Below are positions 52,197-60,693 of a stretch of DNA of 64,000 nucleotides, in pieces (the stretch's first letter is position 1; each line of letters begins with the position of its first letter). The stretch comes from Viridibacterium silvisoli. GTDB taxonomy: Bacteria > Pseudomonadota > Gammaproteobacteria > Burkholderiales > Rhodocyclaceae. The notes under the pieces are model-generated. The model made no database searches, had not been told where the DNA came from, and was given only the letters and a program-made list of their open reading frames with translations. The stretch covers positions 992,001 through 1,056,000 of the forward strand of contig NZ_JAYXHS010000001.1 of NCBI RefSeq assembly GCF_036017035.1, read 5' to 3'. The position numbers and the translations under genes were made by a program.

Positions 52197-54116
52197 CTAC
52201 GCTGCTACGTCGCTCTTGGCCAGCAACTCACCACGCTTCAACCACACCAGCAGGATGCCAATCGCTGCAGGCGTGATGCCCTGGATGCGTGAGGCCTGGC
52301 CGATGGTTTCGGGTTTGTGCTGGTTGAGTTTCTGCTGCACTTCCTTCGAGAGGCCGTGCACGTCGTTGTAGTCGAAGTCGGCTGGCAGACGGGTGTTTTC
52401 CTGCGCGGCGGTGCGGGCGACTTCGTCGAGCTGGCGGTCGATATAGCCCTGGTATTTCGCCGAGATTTCGACTTGCTCGATAGCTTGCGGGTCGATCAGC
52501 ACGTCGGTCGGTGAGCCGCTCAGCGCCATGAGCTGCGCGTAGGTGACGTTGGGGCGGCGCAGGAGGTTGAAGTAGTTGTACTCGCGCTCCAGCGGCTGGC
52601 CGAATGCCGTTTGCATTTCTTCTTCCGTCAGCGCTTGCGGGCGCGTCCATACGGTCTTGAGGCGTTCGACTTCGGTGGCGATGGCGTCGCGCTTCTTGCA
52701 GAAGGCGTCCCAGCGGCGGTCGTCGACGAGGCCGAGACGGCGGCCGTGTTCGGTGAGGCGCAGGTCGGCGTTGTCTTCGCGCAGGCTGAGGCGGTATTCG
52801 GCGCGCGAGGTGAACATGCGGTACGGCTCGGTGACGCCGCGCGTGATGAGGTCGTCGACCAGCACGCCGAGATAGGCTTCGTCGCGGCGCGGGCACCAGG
52901 CGTCCTTGCCTTGCGCCTGCAGTGCGGCATTGAGGCCGGCGAGCAGGCCTTGCGCGGCGGCTTCTTCGTAGCCCGTGGTGCCGTTGATCTGGCCGGCGAA
53001 GAACAGGGCGTTGATGCTCTTCGTTTCGAGCGAGCTCTTCAGGTTACGCGGATCGAAGTAGTCGTATTCGATGGCGTAGCCGGGACGCAGGATGTGCGCG
53101 TTTTCCATGCCCTTGATGGAGTGCACGGTCTCCAGCTGCACGTCGAAGGGCAGTGAGGTGGAAATGCCATTCGGGTAATACTCGTGCGTCGTCAGCCCTT
53201 CCGGCTCGAGGAAGATGTTGTGGCTGTCCTTGTCGGCGAAGCGGTGGATCTTGTCTTCGATGGACGGGCAGTAGCGCGGGCCGACGCCTTCGATGACGCC
53301 GCAGTACATCGGCGAGCGGTCGAGGTTGGCGCGGATGATGTCGTGCGTACGCGTGTTGGTGTTGGTCAGCCAGCACGGCAGCTGGCGCGGGTGCTGTTCG
53401 CGCGAGCCGAGGAAGGAGAACACGGGCTCGGGCGTGTCGCCCGGCTGTTCCTTCATCACGGAGAAGTCGATGGTCTTGCCGTCGATGCGTGGAGGCGTGC
53501 CGGTCTTCAGGCGACCGACCGGCAGCGACATTTCGCGCAGCCGATGCGACAGCGTGATCGATGGCGGATCGCCCGCGCGGCCGGCCGAGTGATTCTGCAG
53601 GCCGATGTGCACGAGGCCGTTGAGGAAGGTGCCGGCGGTGAGCACGACCGTCTTGCCATGGAAGCAGATGCCCATCTGCGTAATGACGCCGGTGGCGCGA
53701 TCGCCTTCCAGCACGATGTCATCAACGGCTTGCTGGAACAGCGTGAGGTTCGGCTGGTTTTCGAGGCGCTTGCGGATGGCCGCCTTGTAGAGCACGCGAT
53801 CAGCTTGCGCACGCGTCGCGCGCACGGCCGGGCCCTTGCTGCCGTTGAGGATGCGGAACTGGATGCCGCCCTCGTCCGTCGCCTCGGCCATGGCGCCGCC
53901 AAGCGCGTCGACTTCTTTCACCAGATGGCCCTTGCCGATGCCGCCGATGGACGGGTTGCAGCTCATCTGGCCAAGCGTCTCGATGTTGTGGGTCAGCAGC
54001 AGCGTCTTGCAGCCAGTGCGTGCCGCAGCCAGGGCAGCCTCGGTGCCCGCATGACCGCCGCCAACGACAATGACGTCGAAGCGCTCGGGGAAAGTGGTGG
54101 CGATGGCTGTGGGCAT
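52197..54116 (-). CDS. mnmG: tRNA uridine-5-carboxymethylaminomethyl modification enzyme MnmG (GidA)
   Basis: 639 aa, full length. FAD-binding VVGGGHAGTEAA (about 17-28), NPSIGGIGKGHLVKEVDAL, the signature GLKTGTPPRIDG read as RLKTGTPPRIDGKTID, CPSIEDKIHRF and GQINGTTGYEEAAAQG. Works with MnmE to modify the wobble uridine of tRNAs. The ATG at 54116 is used; an upstream extension overlaps the repeat region and has no family support. Confidence 0.97.
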   Translation of the reverse strand: MPTAIATTFPERFDVIVVGGGHAGTEAALAAARTGCKTLLLTHNIETLGQMSCNPSIGGIGKGHLVKEVDALGGAMAEATDEGGIQFRILNGSKGPAVRATRAQADRVLYKAAIRKRLENQPNLTLFQQAVDDIVLEGDRATGVITQMGICFHGKTVVLTAGTFLNGLVHIGLQNHSAGRAGDPPSITLSHRLREMSLPVGRLKTGTPPRIDGKTIDFSVMKEQPGDTPEPVFSFLGSREQHPRQLPCWLTNTNTRTHDIIRANLDRSPMYCGVIEGVGPRYCPSIEDKIHRFADKDSHNIFLEPEGLTTHEYYPNGISTSLPFDVQLETVHSIKGMENAHILRPGYAIEYDYFDPRNLKSSLETKSINALFFAGQINGTTGYEEAAAQGLLAGLNAALQAQGKDAWCPRRDEAYLGVLVDDLITRGVTEPYRMFTSRAEYRLSLREDNADLRLTEHGRRLGLVDDRRWDAFCKKRDAIATEVERLKTVWTRPQALTEEEMQTAFGQPLEREYNYFNLLRRPNVTYAQLMALSGSPTDVLIDPQAIEQVEISAKYQGYIDRQLDEVARTAAQENTRLPADFDYNDVHGLSKEVQQKLNQHKPETIGQASRIQGITPAAIGILLVWLKRGELLAKSDVAA

Positions 54117-54232
54117 GGTGCGGCTCGACTTCGGGAAATGCGGGGGAAGAGCGGAATGATACGACTTCGCGGGCAAGAATCCTAGTTGAAACAGGGGTTT
54201 GTAACACTTCGCGCACGGTTTCCAGGCCAGAT

Positions 54233-54324
54233 GCAGGAGCGGGCCATGCCCGCGACGACGCTGGCTCCGATGCAGCACTGACCGTTGTTGTAAGTGTGGT
54301 GTCGCGGGCATGGCCCGCTCCTAC
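54233..54324. repeat. REP-like inverted repeat, family A, second copy
   Basis: Arm 54233-54256 (GCAGGAGCGGGCCATGCCCG...) with the inverted copy at 54301-54324. Differs from the unit at 2709-2801 mainly by CATG for CCTG in the centre. Lies upstream of mnmG in a 463-bp gene-free stretch that also holds a family B pair and a terminator. Confidence 0.85.
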
Positions 54325-54353
54325 AGGGGACAGAGGAGGACATCGCCCGCCCC

Positions 54354-54434
54354 GTCATTCCCGCGAAAGCGGGAATCCAGCGTCGTTCGAGACGTTGGGC
54401 CAAGTCACTGGATTCCCGCTTTCGCGGGAATGAC
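54354..54434. repeat. REP-like inverted repeat, family B (GTCATTCCCGCG variant)
   Basis: Arm 54354-54380 (GTCATTCCCGCGAAAGCGGG...) with a perfect inverted copy at 54408-54434. Same architecture as the unit at 8547-8615 but with a TTCCCGCG core. Confidence 0.88.
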
Positions 54435-54505
54435 GACGTGCGGAACACGTCGCCCGGTCACGTGCGAGGAGCCCCGGAAGAGGACACAAGTTCGGGGCCT
54501 GACAA

Positions 54506-54530
54506 GAAAAAAGCCCCGCTTTCGCGGGGC
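54506..54530 (-). terminator. terminator of the gntK-TRAP operon
   Basis: On the minus strand GGCCCCGCGAAAGCGGGGCTTTTTTC: a tight GC stem followed by six T residues, about 50 bases after the dctP stop. Confidence 0.92.
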
Positions 54531-54579
54531 CAAGGAGTGGAGACAACGAGGTACTGCTACTGCGGGTACAACATGAATT

Positions 54580-55593
54580 TCATTTCTTGGCGCCACGGAT
54601 ACGTGCCAGTTCGGCCTGCGTTTCATTCCACAACTCCATGCCGACACCGGCGCCGATGCTGGCGTTCACACGGGTCAGCTTGTCGCGCATGCGGGCAGCT
54701 TCGGCAGGGGTGAGTTCGTTGATCTGCATGCCCTTGGTCTTCAGCTCGGCGAGTGCCTTGCCGGCTTCGTCGCGCGTGTCCTTGCGTTCGAAGTCGCGGC
54801 TCTTCTTGGCGGCTTCCATCAGCACGTTCTGCTCGTCCTTCGACAGGCCGTCCCAGTATTTCTTGCTGACGGTGACGATCCACGGGCTGTACACGTGGTT
54901 GGTGACGGTCAGGTACTTCTGCACTTCGTAGAACTTGCTGGAGAGGATGGTGTTGTAGGGATTCTCCTGGCCGTCGACGGTCTTCGTTTCCAGCGCAGTG
55001 AAGAGTTCGGAGAAGGGCAGCGGCACAGCGTTGGCGCCGAGGGTCTTGAAGCTGTCGAGGAAGACGGTGTTCTGCATCACGCGCAGCTTCACACCGTCGA
55101 GGTCTTCGAGCTTGGCAACCGGGCGCTTGTTGTTGGTGAGGTTACGGAAGCCGTTCTCCCAATACACGAGGCCGACCATGCCGTTGTCGGCCAGCTTGGC
55201 TTTCACCTTCTCGCCGATCGGGCCGTCGAGGATGGTGTCCGCTTCCTTGGCGTTGTTGAACAGGAAGGGCGTGTCCCACAGCGCCATTTCCTTGCTGATG
55301 CCGACGAGAGTTGCGGTCGAGCCGACCATCATTTCCTGCGCGCCACCGATGAGGGCCTGCTGCATCTGGATGTCGGAGCCGAGCGCCGCAGCGCCAATGG
55401 CGCGGATCTTCATCTTGCCGCCGGAGAGCTTGTCGACCTCATCGGCGAAGACCTTGGTGGCGCGACCCTGGTTGGACTGCTCGACGAGGCCGTAGCCGAA
55501 GCGGATCAGGCGCGGCTTGATGTCGGCGGCGGTGGCGCTGCCGATGGCCAGCAGACACAGGCCGATGGCAGCGAAGAGTTGATTGAGTTTCAT
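54580..55593 (-). CDS. TRAP transporter solute-binding protein (DctP family)
   Basis: 337 aa, periplasmic. Signal peptide ends at ATA-AD. The DctP fold shows FGYGLVEQSNQGRATKVFADEVDKLSGGK, GLVYWENGFRNLTNNKRPV with the carboxylate-binding arginine (in LRVMQNTVFLDSFKTLGAN), VDGQENPYNTI and the C-terminal helix. It captures a carboxylate solute and hands it to DctQM. Clustered with gluconokinase, so an aldonate such as gluconate is the likely solute. It lies 185 bp after dctM, with a long inverted repeat between. Confidence 0.92.
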   Translation of the reverse strand: MKLNQLFAAIGLCLLAIGSATAADIKPRLIRFGYGLVEQSNQGRATKVFADEVDKLSGGKMKIRAIGAAALGSDIQMQQALIGGAQEMMVGSTATLVGISKEMALWDTPFLFNNAKEADTILDGPIGEKVKAKLADNGMVGLVYWENGFRNLTNNKRPVAKLEDLDGVKLRVMQNTVFLDSFKTLGANAVPLPFSELFTALETKTVDGQENPYNTILSSKFYEVQKYLTVTNHVYSPWIVTVSKKYWDGLSKDEQNVLMEAAKKSRDFERKDTRDEAGKALAELKTKGMQINELTPAEAARMRDKLTRVNASIGAGVGMELWNETQAELARIRGAKK

Positions 55594-55660
55594 GATGTCT
55601 CCTTGGGTCGGGCGGTTGTCAGTTAAAAAGATAAAATGCCAAAGTCATTGCGTTTGGAGG

Positions 55661-55774
55661 CCCTGACAAAATGGCGCGAGCGCGCTGCGGGCTAGGCGGC
55701 TCGCGCAGAGCAGTGCTCGAGCACGGCGAGCGAGCCAACAACGCCCCCAGTGCGCGCAGCCCGTTTTGTCAGGG
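55661..55774. repeat. long imperfect inverted repeat between dctM and dctP
   Basis: CCCTGACAAAA (55661-55671) and TTTTGTCAGGG (55764-55774) pair perfectly; GC-rich complementary pieces (GCTGCGCGC, GAGCGAGC-like) lie inside. On the minus-strand transcript it forms a long stem between the two genes. It may stabilise the upstream mRNA end, end part of the transcripts, or be a transposed palindromic repeat. Confidence 0.65.
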
Positions 55775-55778
55775 TTTC

Positions 55779-57056
55779 CTAGAACCATTTGAGCGGACCG
55801 AGCACCAGTTGCGGGAAGATCGTGAACAGCACCAGCAGGACGAGGTACATCATCAGGAAAGGCGTGGTGCCCTTGATGACGGTTTCCATGCGCATGCGGC
55901 CAACACCGGCGACCACGTTCTGCACCGTGCCCACCGGCGGCGTGATGAGGCCAACGGAGCCAACGAAGATGAACATGAAGCCGAAGTACACCGGATCGAT
56001 ACCCGCCTTGATGGCCAGCGGCGCGCACACCGGACCGAAGATCAGGATGGTCGGCGTGAGGTCCATGGCCGTGCCGACGAAGAGCAGGAACAGCATCATC
56101 AGCGCCATAAAGATCGTCGGGTTGCCCATCACCGGCGCGAACACTGCGGCGAGCTGGTTGGGCAAGTCGGCCAGCGTGATCATGTAGGCGGTGACGGTCG
56201 CAGCGCCGCACAGGAACATGACGACGGCGGTGGTCTTCGAGGCGGCAACGAGCACGTGGTAGACGTCGCGTGCGCTCAGCTCGCGATAGATGAACATCGA
56301 CACGACGAGCGCATACACGGCGGCGACCACGGCGGCTTCGGTCGGCGTAAAGATGCCGCCCTTGAGACCACCGAGAATGATCACCGGCATCATCATCGCC
56401 CACAGGCTGCGACCCAGCGCACGCAGGCGCTCGCCCCAGCTGAAGCGTTCCATCGGCGAGAGCTGGTGGCGGCGTGCGATCCACCACCAGGTGATGAGCA
56501 GGAACAGGCCCATCATCAGGCCGGGGAAAACGCCGGACAGGAACAGCTTGCTGATCGATACATTGGTGGTGACGCCGTAGATCACGAAGGGCATCGACGG
56601 CGGGATGATGGGCGCGATGATGCCGCCCGAAGCGATCAGGCCTGCGGCGTAGCTGTCGGGGTATTTCTGGGCACGCATCATCGGGATCAGCAGCGTTGCC
56701 AGCGCGGCCGTATCGGCAATCGCCGAGCCGCTCATCGAGGCCAGGAGCACTGCTGCGGCAATCGCCACGTAACCGAGCCCACCGGGAATGTGACCAACGA
56801 AAGCACGCGCCAGATCGATGATGCGGCGTGACAGCCCGCCGGTATTCATGAGCTCACCAGCGAGGATGAAGAAGGGCACGGCGAGCAGCGGGAAGCTGTC
56901 GAAACCTGCCTGCAGGTTCTGCGCGAGCAGTTGCGAATCGAAGAAGTCCAGGTGCCACATCAGCACCACGCCGGTGAGGATCAGCGCGTTGGCGATGGAC
57001 ATGCCGATCATCATGCCGATGATCAGGACGGAGAGAAAAATGACTGTGACAAGCAT
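55779..57056 (-). CDS. TRAP transporter large permease (DctM family)
   Basis: 425 aa with twelve or so helices. Family segments: AVPFFILAGELMNTGGLSRRIIDLARAFVGHIPGGLG, MSGSAIADTAALATLLIP, GIIAPIIPPSMPFVIYG and SVGLITPPVGT. It forms the sodium-driven translocation channel. Three bases separate it from dctQ. Confidence 0.95.
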   Translation of the reverse strand: MLVTVIFLSVLIIGMMIGMSIANALILTGVVLMWHLDFFDSQLLAQNLQAGFDSFPLLAVPFFILAGELMNTGGLSRRIIDLARAFVGHIPGGLGYVAIAAAVLLASMSGSAIADTAALATLLIPMMRAQKYPDSYAAGLIASGGIIAPIIPPSMPFVIYGVTTNVSISKLFLSGVFPGLMMGLFLLITWWWIARRHQLSPMERFSWGERLRALGRSLWAMMMPVIILGGLKGGIFTPTEAAVVAAVYALVVSMFIYRELSARDVYHVLVAASKTTAVVMFLCGAATVTAYMITLADLPNQLAAVFAPVMGNPTIFMALMMLFLLFVGTAMDLTPTILIFGPVCAPLAIKAGIDPVYFGFMFIFVGSVGLITPPVGTVQNVVAGVGRMRMETVIKGTTPFLMMYLVLLVLFTIFPQLVLGPLKWF

Positions 57057-57059
57057 CGC

Positions 57060-57563
57060 TCACTCCACCCCTACGTCGGTTTCGTGATGCACGACCTGCA
57101 TGCGGCCACTCATCTGCAGGGCCAGCACGACGAGCATGCCGATCGCCATCACCAGCGTGCCTGCGGCGGCCAGCGCCAGCGGATAGCCGATCACCGTGCT
57201 GAACGAATGCAGGCCCGCCTTGACCTGTTCCCACGAGCCTTTGACAACCAGCAGCAGGCAATACACGGAGAGCAGCTGGGCGATGAAAGTGAAAGTCTTC
57301 AACGTCTTGCCGGACATGCGCGCGACCAGCATGTCGAAGCCGAGATGCTTGCCCTCGGCCGAGGCCAGCACCGCGCCGATACACACCAGCCACACGAACA
57401 GCAAGCGCGAGAGTTCTTCATAAAATGCGATGCCCGTGTCGAAGCCGTAGCGCAACACGACGTTGACGAACACGGCCAGCACCATCAGCCCGAGGCTGAA
57501 GGCCATGCTGGCTTCGATCAAGGTGCGCCCCCAGTGTTTGGGTGCGTCATGGGTGTGGGTCAT
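57060..57563 (-). CDS. TRAP transporter small permease (DctQ family)
   Basis: 167 aa with four helices. VFVNVVLRYGFDTGIAFYEELSRLLFVWLVCIGAVLASAEGKHLG is the DctQ signature (EE..R and W..F..A). Partner of DctM. ATG at 57563, 31 bases downstream of gntK. Confidence 0.93.
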   Translation of the reverse strand: MTHTHDAPKHWGRTLIEASMAFSLGLMVLAVFVNVVLRYGFDTGIAFYEELSRLLFVWLVCIGAVLASAEGKHLGFDMLVARMSGKTLKTFTFIAQLLSVYCLLLVVKGSWEQVKAGLHSFSTVIGYPLALAAAGTLVMAIGMLVVLALQMSGRMQVVHHETDVGVE

Positions 57564-57594
57564 TGCTTGTCTCCGTTCTCTGTTCTGGTCGTGT

Positions 57595-58143
57595 TCAGTT
57601 ACTGGCCGGGCGCGTCATCCAGGCCTCGGCCTGTTGCGCCAGCGTGGCGATTGCTTGCGTGGCATCCAGCGTCACCACACCCGCCTCGCCCGTGGGCGAC
57701 TCCAGCGTGGCGAACTGGCTCGCCACCAGGCTGGCCGGGAAAAGATGGTCGGTCCGCGCGGCCACGCGCGCTTCGGCCACGGCCTGCTCGATGTGCATGA
57801 AGGCGAAGCTGAGGCCCGGCACGGCAGCCCGCAGGCGTTCGCGATACACCTTGCGCAAGGCCGAGCAGGTCAGCACGACGCCCGTCGCGGCCTCGTTCTG
57901 CAGCAGCGCACCCAGCCGGTCGAGCCAACCTTCACGATCGGCATCGGTCAGCGGCGTGCCGCTGCGCATCTTCTGCACGGCCTCGGCCGAATGAAAATCG
58001 TCGCCCTCGATGAGGTGCCAGCCCAGACGCGCGGCTACCGCCTCGCCCAAGCTCGACTTGCCGCAACCGGCCACGCCCATGACCACCAAGGCCTTGGGGG
58101 GCACTTGCGAAGATCTGGTGTTTTGAGTGATAGCGCTATCCAT
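57595..58143 (-). CDS. gntK: gluconokinase
   Basis: 182 aa. P-loop GVAGCGKSS (23-31), then LIEGDDFHS, the segment REGWLDRL and VLTCSALRKVYRERLR are diagnostic of thermoresistant gluconokinase (GntK/IdnK). Phosphorylates gluconate to 6-phosphogluconate for the Entner-Doudoroff or pentose phosphate pathway. The start codon ATG at 58143 is followed directly by a 12-bp palindrome that encodes residues 2-5. First gene of the gntK-dctQ-dctM-dctP operon. Confidence 0.94.
   Translation of the reverse strand: MDSAITQNTRSSQVPPKALVVMGVAGCGKSSLGEAVAARLGWHLIEGDDFHSAEAVQKMRSGTPLTDADREGWLDRLGALLQNEAATGVVLTCSALRKVYRERLRAAVPGLSFAFMHIEQAVAEARVAARTDHLFPASLVASQFATLESPTGEAGVVTLDATQAIATLAQQAEAWMTRPASN
58129..58140. 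promoter_or_regulatory. GntR-type operator 1, GATAGCGCTATC, at the gntK start
   Basis: A perfect 12-bp palindrome immediately after the gntK ATG, inside the coding sequence. The same core recurs at 58255-58268. LacI-family repressors bind such CG-centred palindromes. Bound repressor here would block elongation or initiation of the gntK operon. Confidence 0.75.
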
Positions 58144-58240
58144 TGAATTGAGGTGCTGTTGAACCTGCAGGGTGATCCTGAATTACGTTTCCTCAACCGC
58201 TCGAGGGCGATCATGAGGTAGTAATCAGGGCTTTCCTGCG

Positions 58241-58269
58241 TTGTTGTGATGATCGGATAGCGCTATCCT
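58241..58269 (+). promoter_or_regulatory. sigma-70-like promoter of gntR
   Basis: -35 TTGTTG (58241-58246), 17-bp spacer, -10 TATCCT (58264-58269). The palindromic operator 58255-58268 covers the spacer and -10, so bound regulator would shut off its own gene. Confidence 0.6.
58255..58268. promoter_or_regulatory. GntR-type operator 2, GGATAGCGCTATCC, in the gntR promoter
   Basis: A perfect 14-bp palindrome, 102 bp upstream of the gntR start and sharing the 12-bp core with the site at 58129-58140. Centre-to-centre distance is 127 bp (about 12 helical turns), which would permit looping. Confidence 0.78.
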
Positions 58270-58369
58270 AGTCAGGTATGTGGATAATTGCGCTTGGGGA
58301 TAACACGTAGCGATGCACGCAGCCGTGGCACCATCCCTCTGAAAACAGAATCCAGCCCTGCCTCACAAC

Positions 58370-59386
58370 ATGGTCAGAAAAAGTCGCTCCACCGGTCGTA
58401 TCACCCTCGATGACGTCGCCCAGGCCGCTGGCGTGAGCCGCATCACCGCTTCGCGCGCTCTGCACGGCGGCCGCGTGGTCGGTGCCGAGCTGGTTGCCCG
58501 CGTGCAGGAAGCGGCGACGCAACTCGGCTACGTGCCCGACCCGGCGGCGCGTGCGCTGGCTTCGTCGCGCAGCACGCAGGTACCGATCCTCGTGCCGATG
58601 CTGTCCAACGCGCTGTTCGTCGATCTGCTCGAAGCCGTGCACCGCGTGCTCTACCCGGCCGGCTTCCAGCCCATGATCGGCGTCACCCACTACGACCCCG
58701 CCGAGGAAGAACTGCTGCTGCGCAACTACCTCGCGCATCGCCCGGCCGGCCTGCTGGTCACCGGTTTCGATCGCACCGAAGCGGCGCGCCAGCTCATCGC
58801 CGGCAGCGGCGTGCCCTGCGTGTACTTGATGGAAACGACCGACGCACCCGGCGTGCACTGCGTCGGCTTCTCGCAGAGCGCCTCCGGTTCGGCCATGACG
58901 CAGCACCTGCTGGATCGCGGTTACCGTCGCATCGCCTTCGCCGCCGCCCAGCTCGACCCGCGCACCCTGCAGCGCGCCGAGGGCTATCGCTCGGCGCTGA
59001 AGGCCGCCGGTTGTTATGACGCGCGCCTCGAACTGCTCAGCCCGGAGCGCTCTTCCATGGCGCTCGGCGGCCGACTGCTTGAAGAATTGGTGCGCACCCA
59101 TCCGGAAGTCGACGCCGTGTTCTTCAACAACGACGACCTCGCGCATGGCGGCCTGCTCGCCGCGCATCGGCTCGGCCTGGGAGTGCCCGGCCGCGTCGCC
59201 ATCGCCGGCTTCAACGACCTCGCCGGCAGTGACCAGATGGTGCCGGCGCTGAGCACGGTGCACACGCCGCGCCTCGAGATCGGCGAGCAAGGCGCACGCA
59301 TGCTGCTGCAACTCATGAACGGCCAGGTGCCAGCGCAATCGAGCATCGAGCTCGAATGCCGGCTGGTGGAGCGGCAAAGTACATGA
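58370..59386 (+). CDS. gntR: LacI-family regulator of gluconate use (GntR-like)
   Basis: 338 aa. LacI HTH ITLDDVAQAAGVSRITASRALHG (11-33), hinge PDPAARALASSRS, and the periplasmic-binding-like effector domain (VPILVPMLSNALFVDLLEAVHRVLYPAGF). This matches the GntR/IdnR branch of the LacI family (not the FadR/GntR family of winged helices). Probably represses the divergent gntK-TRAP operon until gluconate or 6-phosphogluconate binds. ATG at 58370. Confidence 0.88.
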   Translation: MVRKSRSTGRITLDDVAQAAGVSRITASRALHGGRVVGAELVARVQEAATQLGYVPDPAARALASSRSTQVPILVPMLSNALFVDLLEAVHRVLYPAGFQPMIGVTHYDPAEEELLLRNYLAHRPAGLLVTGFDRTEAARQLIAGSGVPCVYLMETTDAPGVHCVGFSQSASGSAMTQHLLDRGYRRIAFAAAQLDPRTLQRAEGYRSALKAAGCYDARLELLSPERSSMALGGRLLEELVRTHPEVDAVFFNNDDLAHGGLLAAHRLGLGVPGRVAIAGFNDLAGSDQMVPALSTVHTPRLEIGEQGARMLLQLMNGQVPAQSSIELECRLVERQST

Positions 59387-59452
59387 GGGAAGCTGCACGC
59401 GATGCGAATGGTCGCCGGGCCTGACAAGAGCCGCCACAGCGAACATGCCTTC

Positions 59453-59479
59453 GTCATTCCCGCGAAAGCAGGAGTCCAG
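59453..59479. repeat. solo REP-like arm, family B
   Basis: GTCATTCCCGCGAAAGCAGG... with two differences from the arm at 54354. The inverted partner is missing, so this is a decayed or single-arm copy. Confidence 0.7.
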
Positions 59480-59582
59480 CGACGTTGCTCTGGACGACAT
59501 GTGGTGTCGAAGCAGGCTTGCAGGTACGCCAGCTCGTCTGCGCTATCCTGAGCAGCACCAAGGATCTCTCCCACCCAGACGG

Positions 59583-60044
59583 ATGAAAGCACACTCCATC
59601 CTTGCTACCCTGGTCATGACGGCGGCCTGCGCCAGCGCACTCGCGCAGAGTCAGATCGCCGCTTTCTCCACCGATGGCTGCAGCCTGTTCCCCGACCGAG
59701 CACTGGTCGGTCAGGGCGACTGGTGTCGCTGTTGTCTCGCACACGACCTCGCCTACTGGCGCGGCGGTACCGCAGAAGAGCGCCTGCAGGCCGACAAGGA
59801 CCTGCGTAGCTGCGTACTCGAATCAACGCAGAACAAGGCTCTGGCCGAGTTCATGTACGCCGGCGTGCGCTCGGGCGGCGGACCACAGTTCTCCACCACC
59901 TACCGCTGGGCTTACGGCTGGCCCCAGGGGCGTGGCTACCAGCCACTGTCGGAGGCCGAACGCGCCCAGGTTTTCAAGCTCGAGACCGAATACCGCGCGA
60001 GCAATCCGGGTCTGGTCTGCAAGAAACCAGTCGCGTCGCAGTAA
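59583..60044 (+). CDS. secreted cysteine-rich protein with phospholipase-A2-like Cys-His-Asp motif
   Basis: 153 aa. Signal peptide cut near ALA-Q22. The mature part contains TDGCSLFPDR and WCRCCLAHDLAYWRGG, with C50-C51-x2-H54-D55, the C-C-x-x-H-D arrangement of secreted phospholipase A2 active sites. The family is widespread but uncharacterised, and database names for it vary. A phospholipase or amidase role is inference. ATG at 59583. Confidence 0.6.
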   Translation: MKAHSILATLVMTAACASALAQSQIAAFSTDGCSLFPDRALVGQGDWCRCCLAHDLAYWRGGTAEERLQADKDLRSCVLESTQNKALAEFMYAGVRSGGGPQFSTTYRWAYGWPQGRGYQPLSEAERAQVFKLETEYRASNPGLVCKKPVASQ

Positions 60045-60125
60045 GCATATCGGGCGCAGTATTTCGCACCGTCACGGGGACAGATATCCCCGGATCTCAA
60101 ACGCGGCCCGTACCGTGCGCTTCAG

Positions 60126-60431
60126 CTAGCGAAGCTGTAGCGCGCGTGCAGTGCGCGCAATGTCCAGACGCCAGCCCAGCTTGGCGTCGAACGTATAGCC
60201 GTTCAGCTCGAGGAGGGCACGCGCCCGATCCGTAAGTTCGAGACTTCCGGTAAGCGCGTTCTGGCTCAACAGGCCATTGGCCAGCAGCTTGTGCAGCAAC
60301 GCGTGGTCAGCCGCATGCCCCGTCGCCCCCGCAGCGAGCGTCGCAATATCCAGCCGGGTGAGTGGAATGGAAGCAACGGCGGCAATCTGACCCGGCGCCG
60401 CGCCCGCTTTGGCTCTGGAGAGTTGAGGCAT
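60126..60431 (-). CDS. hypothetical protein
   Basis: 101 aa, not recognised. The ATG at 60431 is preceded by GGAGG at nine bases, which decides against the ATG at 60449. It begins MPQLSRAKAGAAPG and has a Leu/Ala-rich helical middle (ADHALLHKLLANGLLSQ) reminiscent of a small winged-helix or toxin-antitoxin-like fold, without a firm match. Confidence 0.5.
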   Translation of the reverse strand: MPQLSRAKAGAAPGQIAAVASIPLTRLDIATLAAGATGHAADHALLHKLLANGLLSQNALTGSLELTDRARALLELNGYTFDAKLGWRLDIARTARALQLR

Positions 60432-60693
60432 GATCGTGGGCCTCCACATGACTCAGGAATACCTGACTGGTTTTATCAAGCATTGGCTATGCCAGAACAG
60501 AACAAGTGCTGACAGGCCCGTCTTTACTGGGTTTGGCGATTCTGATGGCGCGCTGATGCACACCCGCAGATGAAATTTATACCGCAGTGCACCATAAATT
60601 GTGCAATCCGCGACTTGTGGGGCTCTCGTGAGCAGCTACATCAAGCGCAGCTTCACGCAAAGTAAGATCACGCATCTCCAGCGGAACGCCGTG

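Noticed and set aside
52197..54311. Longer mnmG start reaching 54311
   Set aside because: The extension runs through the REP-like region and does not resemble MnmG; the ATG at 54116 aligns with the family start.
59583..60044. Naming the secreted protein an FAD-binding oxidoreductase
   Set aside because: It has no dinucleotide-binding fold, is only 153 aa and has a signal peptide; the conserved part is a Cys-His-Asp motif.
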